Shown: positions 5,613 to 6,042 of the stretch, one piece after another
Numbering within the stretch: the first letter of the stretch is position 1
How the letters are laid out: every line of letters starts with the position of its first letter
NCBI GenBank assembly: GCA_050260415.1
Contig: JBLNCE010000194.1
Coordinates: 1-6,042 of the forward strand
Direction of reading: 5' to 3'
DNA: 6,042 bases
From: JBLNCE01 sp050260415
Lineage (GTDB): Bacteria > Bacillota > UBA4882 > JAAYXC01
Made by a program: the position numbers and the translations under genes
The notes under the pieces: generated by a model
What the model was told of the DNA's origin: nothing
Seen by the model: the letters and a program-made list of their open reading frames with translations, nothing else
The model's database searches: none

Positions 5613-5646
5613 CTCAAACCCCTGCGGGGGTTCGGTCATGTTTGAG
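5613..5646. repeat. Nested palindrome, second part of the intergenic repeat
   Basis: An inner stem AACCCC (5617-5622), loop TGCG, GGGGTT (5627-5632) overlaps an outer inverted repeat CTCAAA (5613-5618) with TTTGAG (5641-5646). The two share AA, so they are alternative or partly stacked structures. The unit lies 15 bases after the first hairpin and ends 25 bases before the VOC gene. There is no U-tract for termination. It could form a cruciform or a 5'-leader structure on the VOC transcript. Confidence 0.45.
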
Positions 5647-5671
5647 GTGCACAAACGGGGATAAATGGTCA

Positions 5672-6037
5672 ATGCGTTTCAGCTTCGTCACCATCCACGT
5701 CAAAGACCTTGACAAGTCCGTCTCCTTTTACACTGACCTGCTCGGCTTCGGCGTCAGGCGGTGGTTCAGCCCGCGGCCGGGGTTTGAGATCGTCTTTCTA
5801 AAGGATCGGGCGGGCGGGACGGTCGAGCTCATCCGGGGCGGCGAGGCGCCTAAGGATGCCGGGGACGTCTCCCTGGGCTTCGCCGTGGAGAGCCTGGACG
5901 AGACCCTGGCCATGCTGCGGGAAAAGGGGGTCGCGATCGCGCGGGGACCCATCGCCACGCCGGGCGGACCGAAGTTTGCCTTCGTCCGTGACCCGGACGG
6001 GGTGGAGGTGGAGTTTATCGAGGGGCTGGGGGCGTGA
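5672..6037 (+). CDS. VOC-family (glyoxalase/bleomycin-resistance fold) protein
   Basis: This 121-residue protein is one complete VOC unit of two beta-alpha-beta-beta-beta modules. Module one begins FVTIHVKDLDKSVSFYTDLLGF (5-26); module two begins VSLGFAVESLDETLAML and ends with the typical FAFVRDPDGVEVEFIE (102-117). Candidate metal ligands are H9, E52 and E114. The fourth position, usually His at the start of module two (HxxF), is Ser67 here, so a classical glyoxalase I activity is doubtful. Such small VOC proteins usually act as homodimers on diverse substrates, so the reaction is not assigned. ATG 5672 follows GGGGAT at 5657-5662. A TTG at 5642 would add ten residues without homology to the fold and lies inside the palindrome. 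The gene appears to stand alone; the stop is 5 bases from the window edge. Confidence 0.88.
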   Translation: MRFSFVTIHVKDLDKSVSFYTDLLGFGVRRWFSPRPGFEIVFLKDRAGGTVELIRGGEAPKDAGDVSLGFAVESLDETLAMLREKGVAIARGPIATPGGPKFAFVRDPDGVEVEFIEGLGA

Positions 6038-6042
6038 AGGGG

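Noticed and set aside
5394..5672. Minus-strand 92-codon open frame across the antiporter end and the palindromes
   Set aside because: It is antisense to the antiporter end, the rest spans the inverted repeats, and there is no family motif.

Overview
The window reads as chromosomal DNA of a high-GC, endospore-forming member of the Bacillota (Firmicutes), most likely a Clostridia-type lineage. The main clue is at the left edge: a LysM x3 plus glycoside-hydrolase-18 protein without a signal peptide, an architecture typical of SleL/YaaH-type spore coat and cortex enzymes. Shine-Dalgarno sites are purine-rich, as expected for this phylum. The lineage assignment is inference; there is no rRNA or other strong marker here.

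Layout from left to right. Positions 1-877 (minus strand) hold the N-terminal 292 codons of the LysM/GH18 protein, which runs off the left edge. A 237-bp divergent spacer (878-1114) contains a possible mother-cell sporulation promoter reading leftward. Positions 1115-2047 (plus) encode a 1-phosphofructokinase-family (PfkB fold) sugar kinase. The gap 2048-2359 is not empty: its minus strand carries the wreck of a rhodanese-type sulfurtransferase domain (about 2052-2290), frameshifted and with the active-site Cys codon apparently changed to Arg. Positions 2360-3649 encode a rhomboid intramembrane serine protease with two N-terminal zinc ribbons and a Pro/Ala/Thr-rich linker. It is followed by a small GTGAA tandem repeat and a likely intrinsic terminator (3702-3723).

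Positions 3724-3923 form a more AT-rich leader with a candidate promoter and a small hairpin. It leads into a two-gene operon: a 112-residue PII-like protein (3924-4262) and, 6 bp later, a CPA2-type cation:proton antiporter with no cytosolic RCK domain (4269-5504). The pairing suggests that the PII-like protein is the detachable regulatory subunit of the antiporter. This is the most interesting functional hypothesis in the window. The next spacer (5505-5671) contains two palindromic units resembling a REP/MITE-type intergenic repeat. The window ends with a small single-domain VOC (glyoxalase-fold) protein (5672-6037).

Apart from the PII-like/antiporter pair, the genes look like independent transcription units and do not form an evident shared pathway. 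I see no CRISPR array, rRNA, tRNA, transposase gene or phage module.
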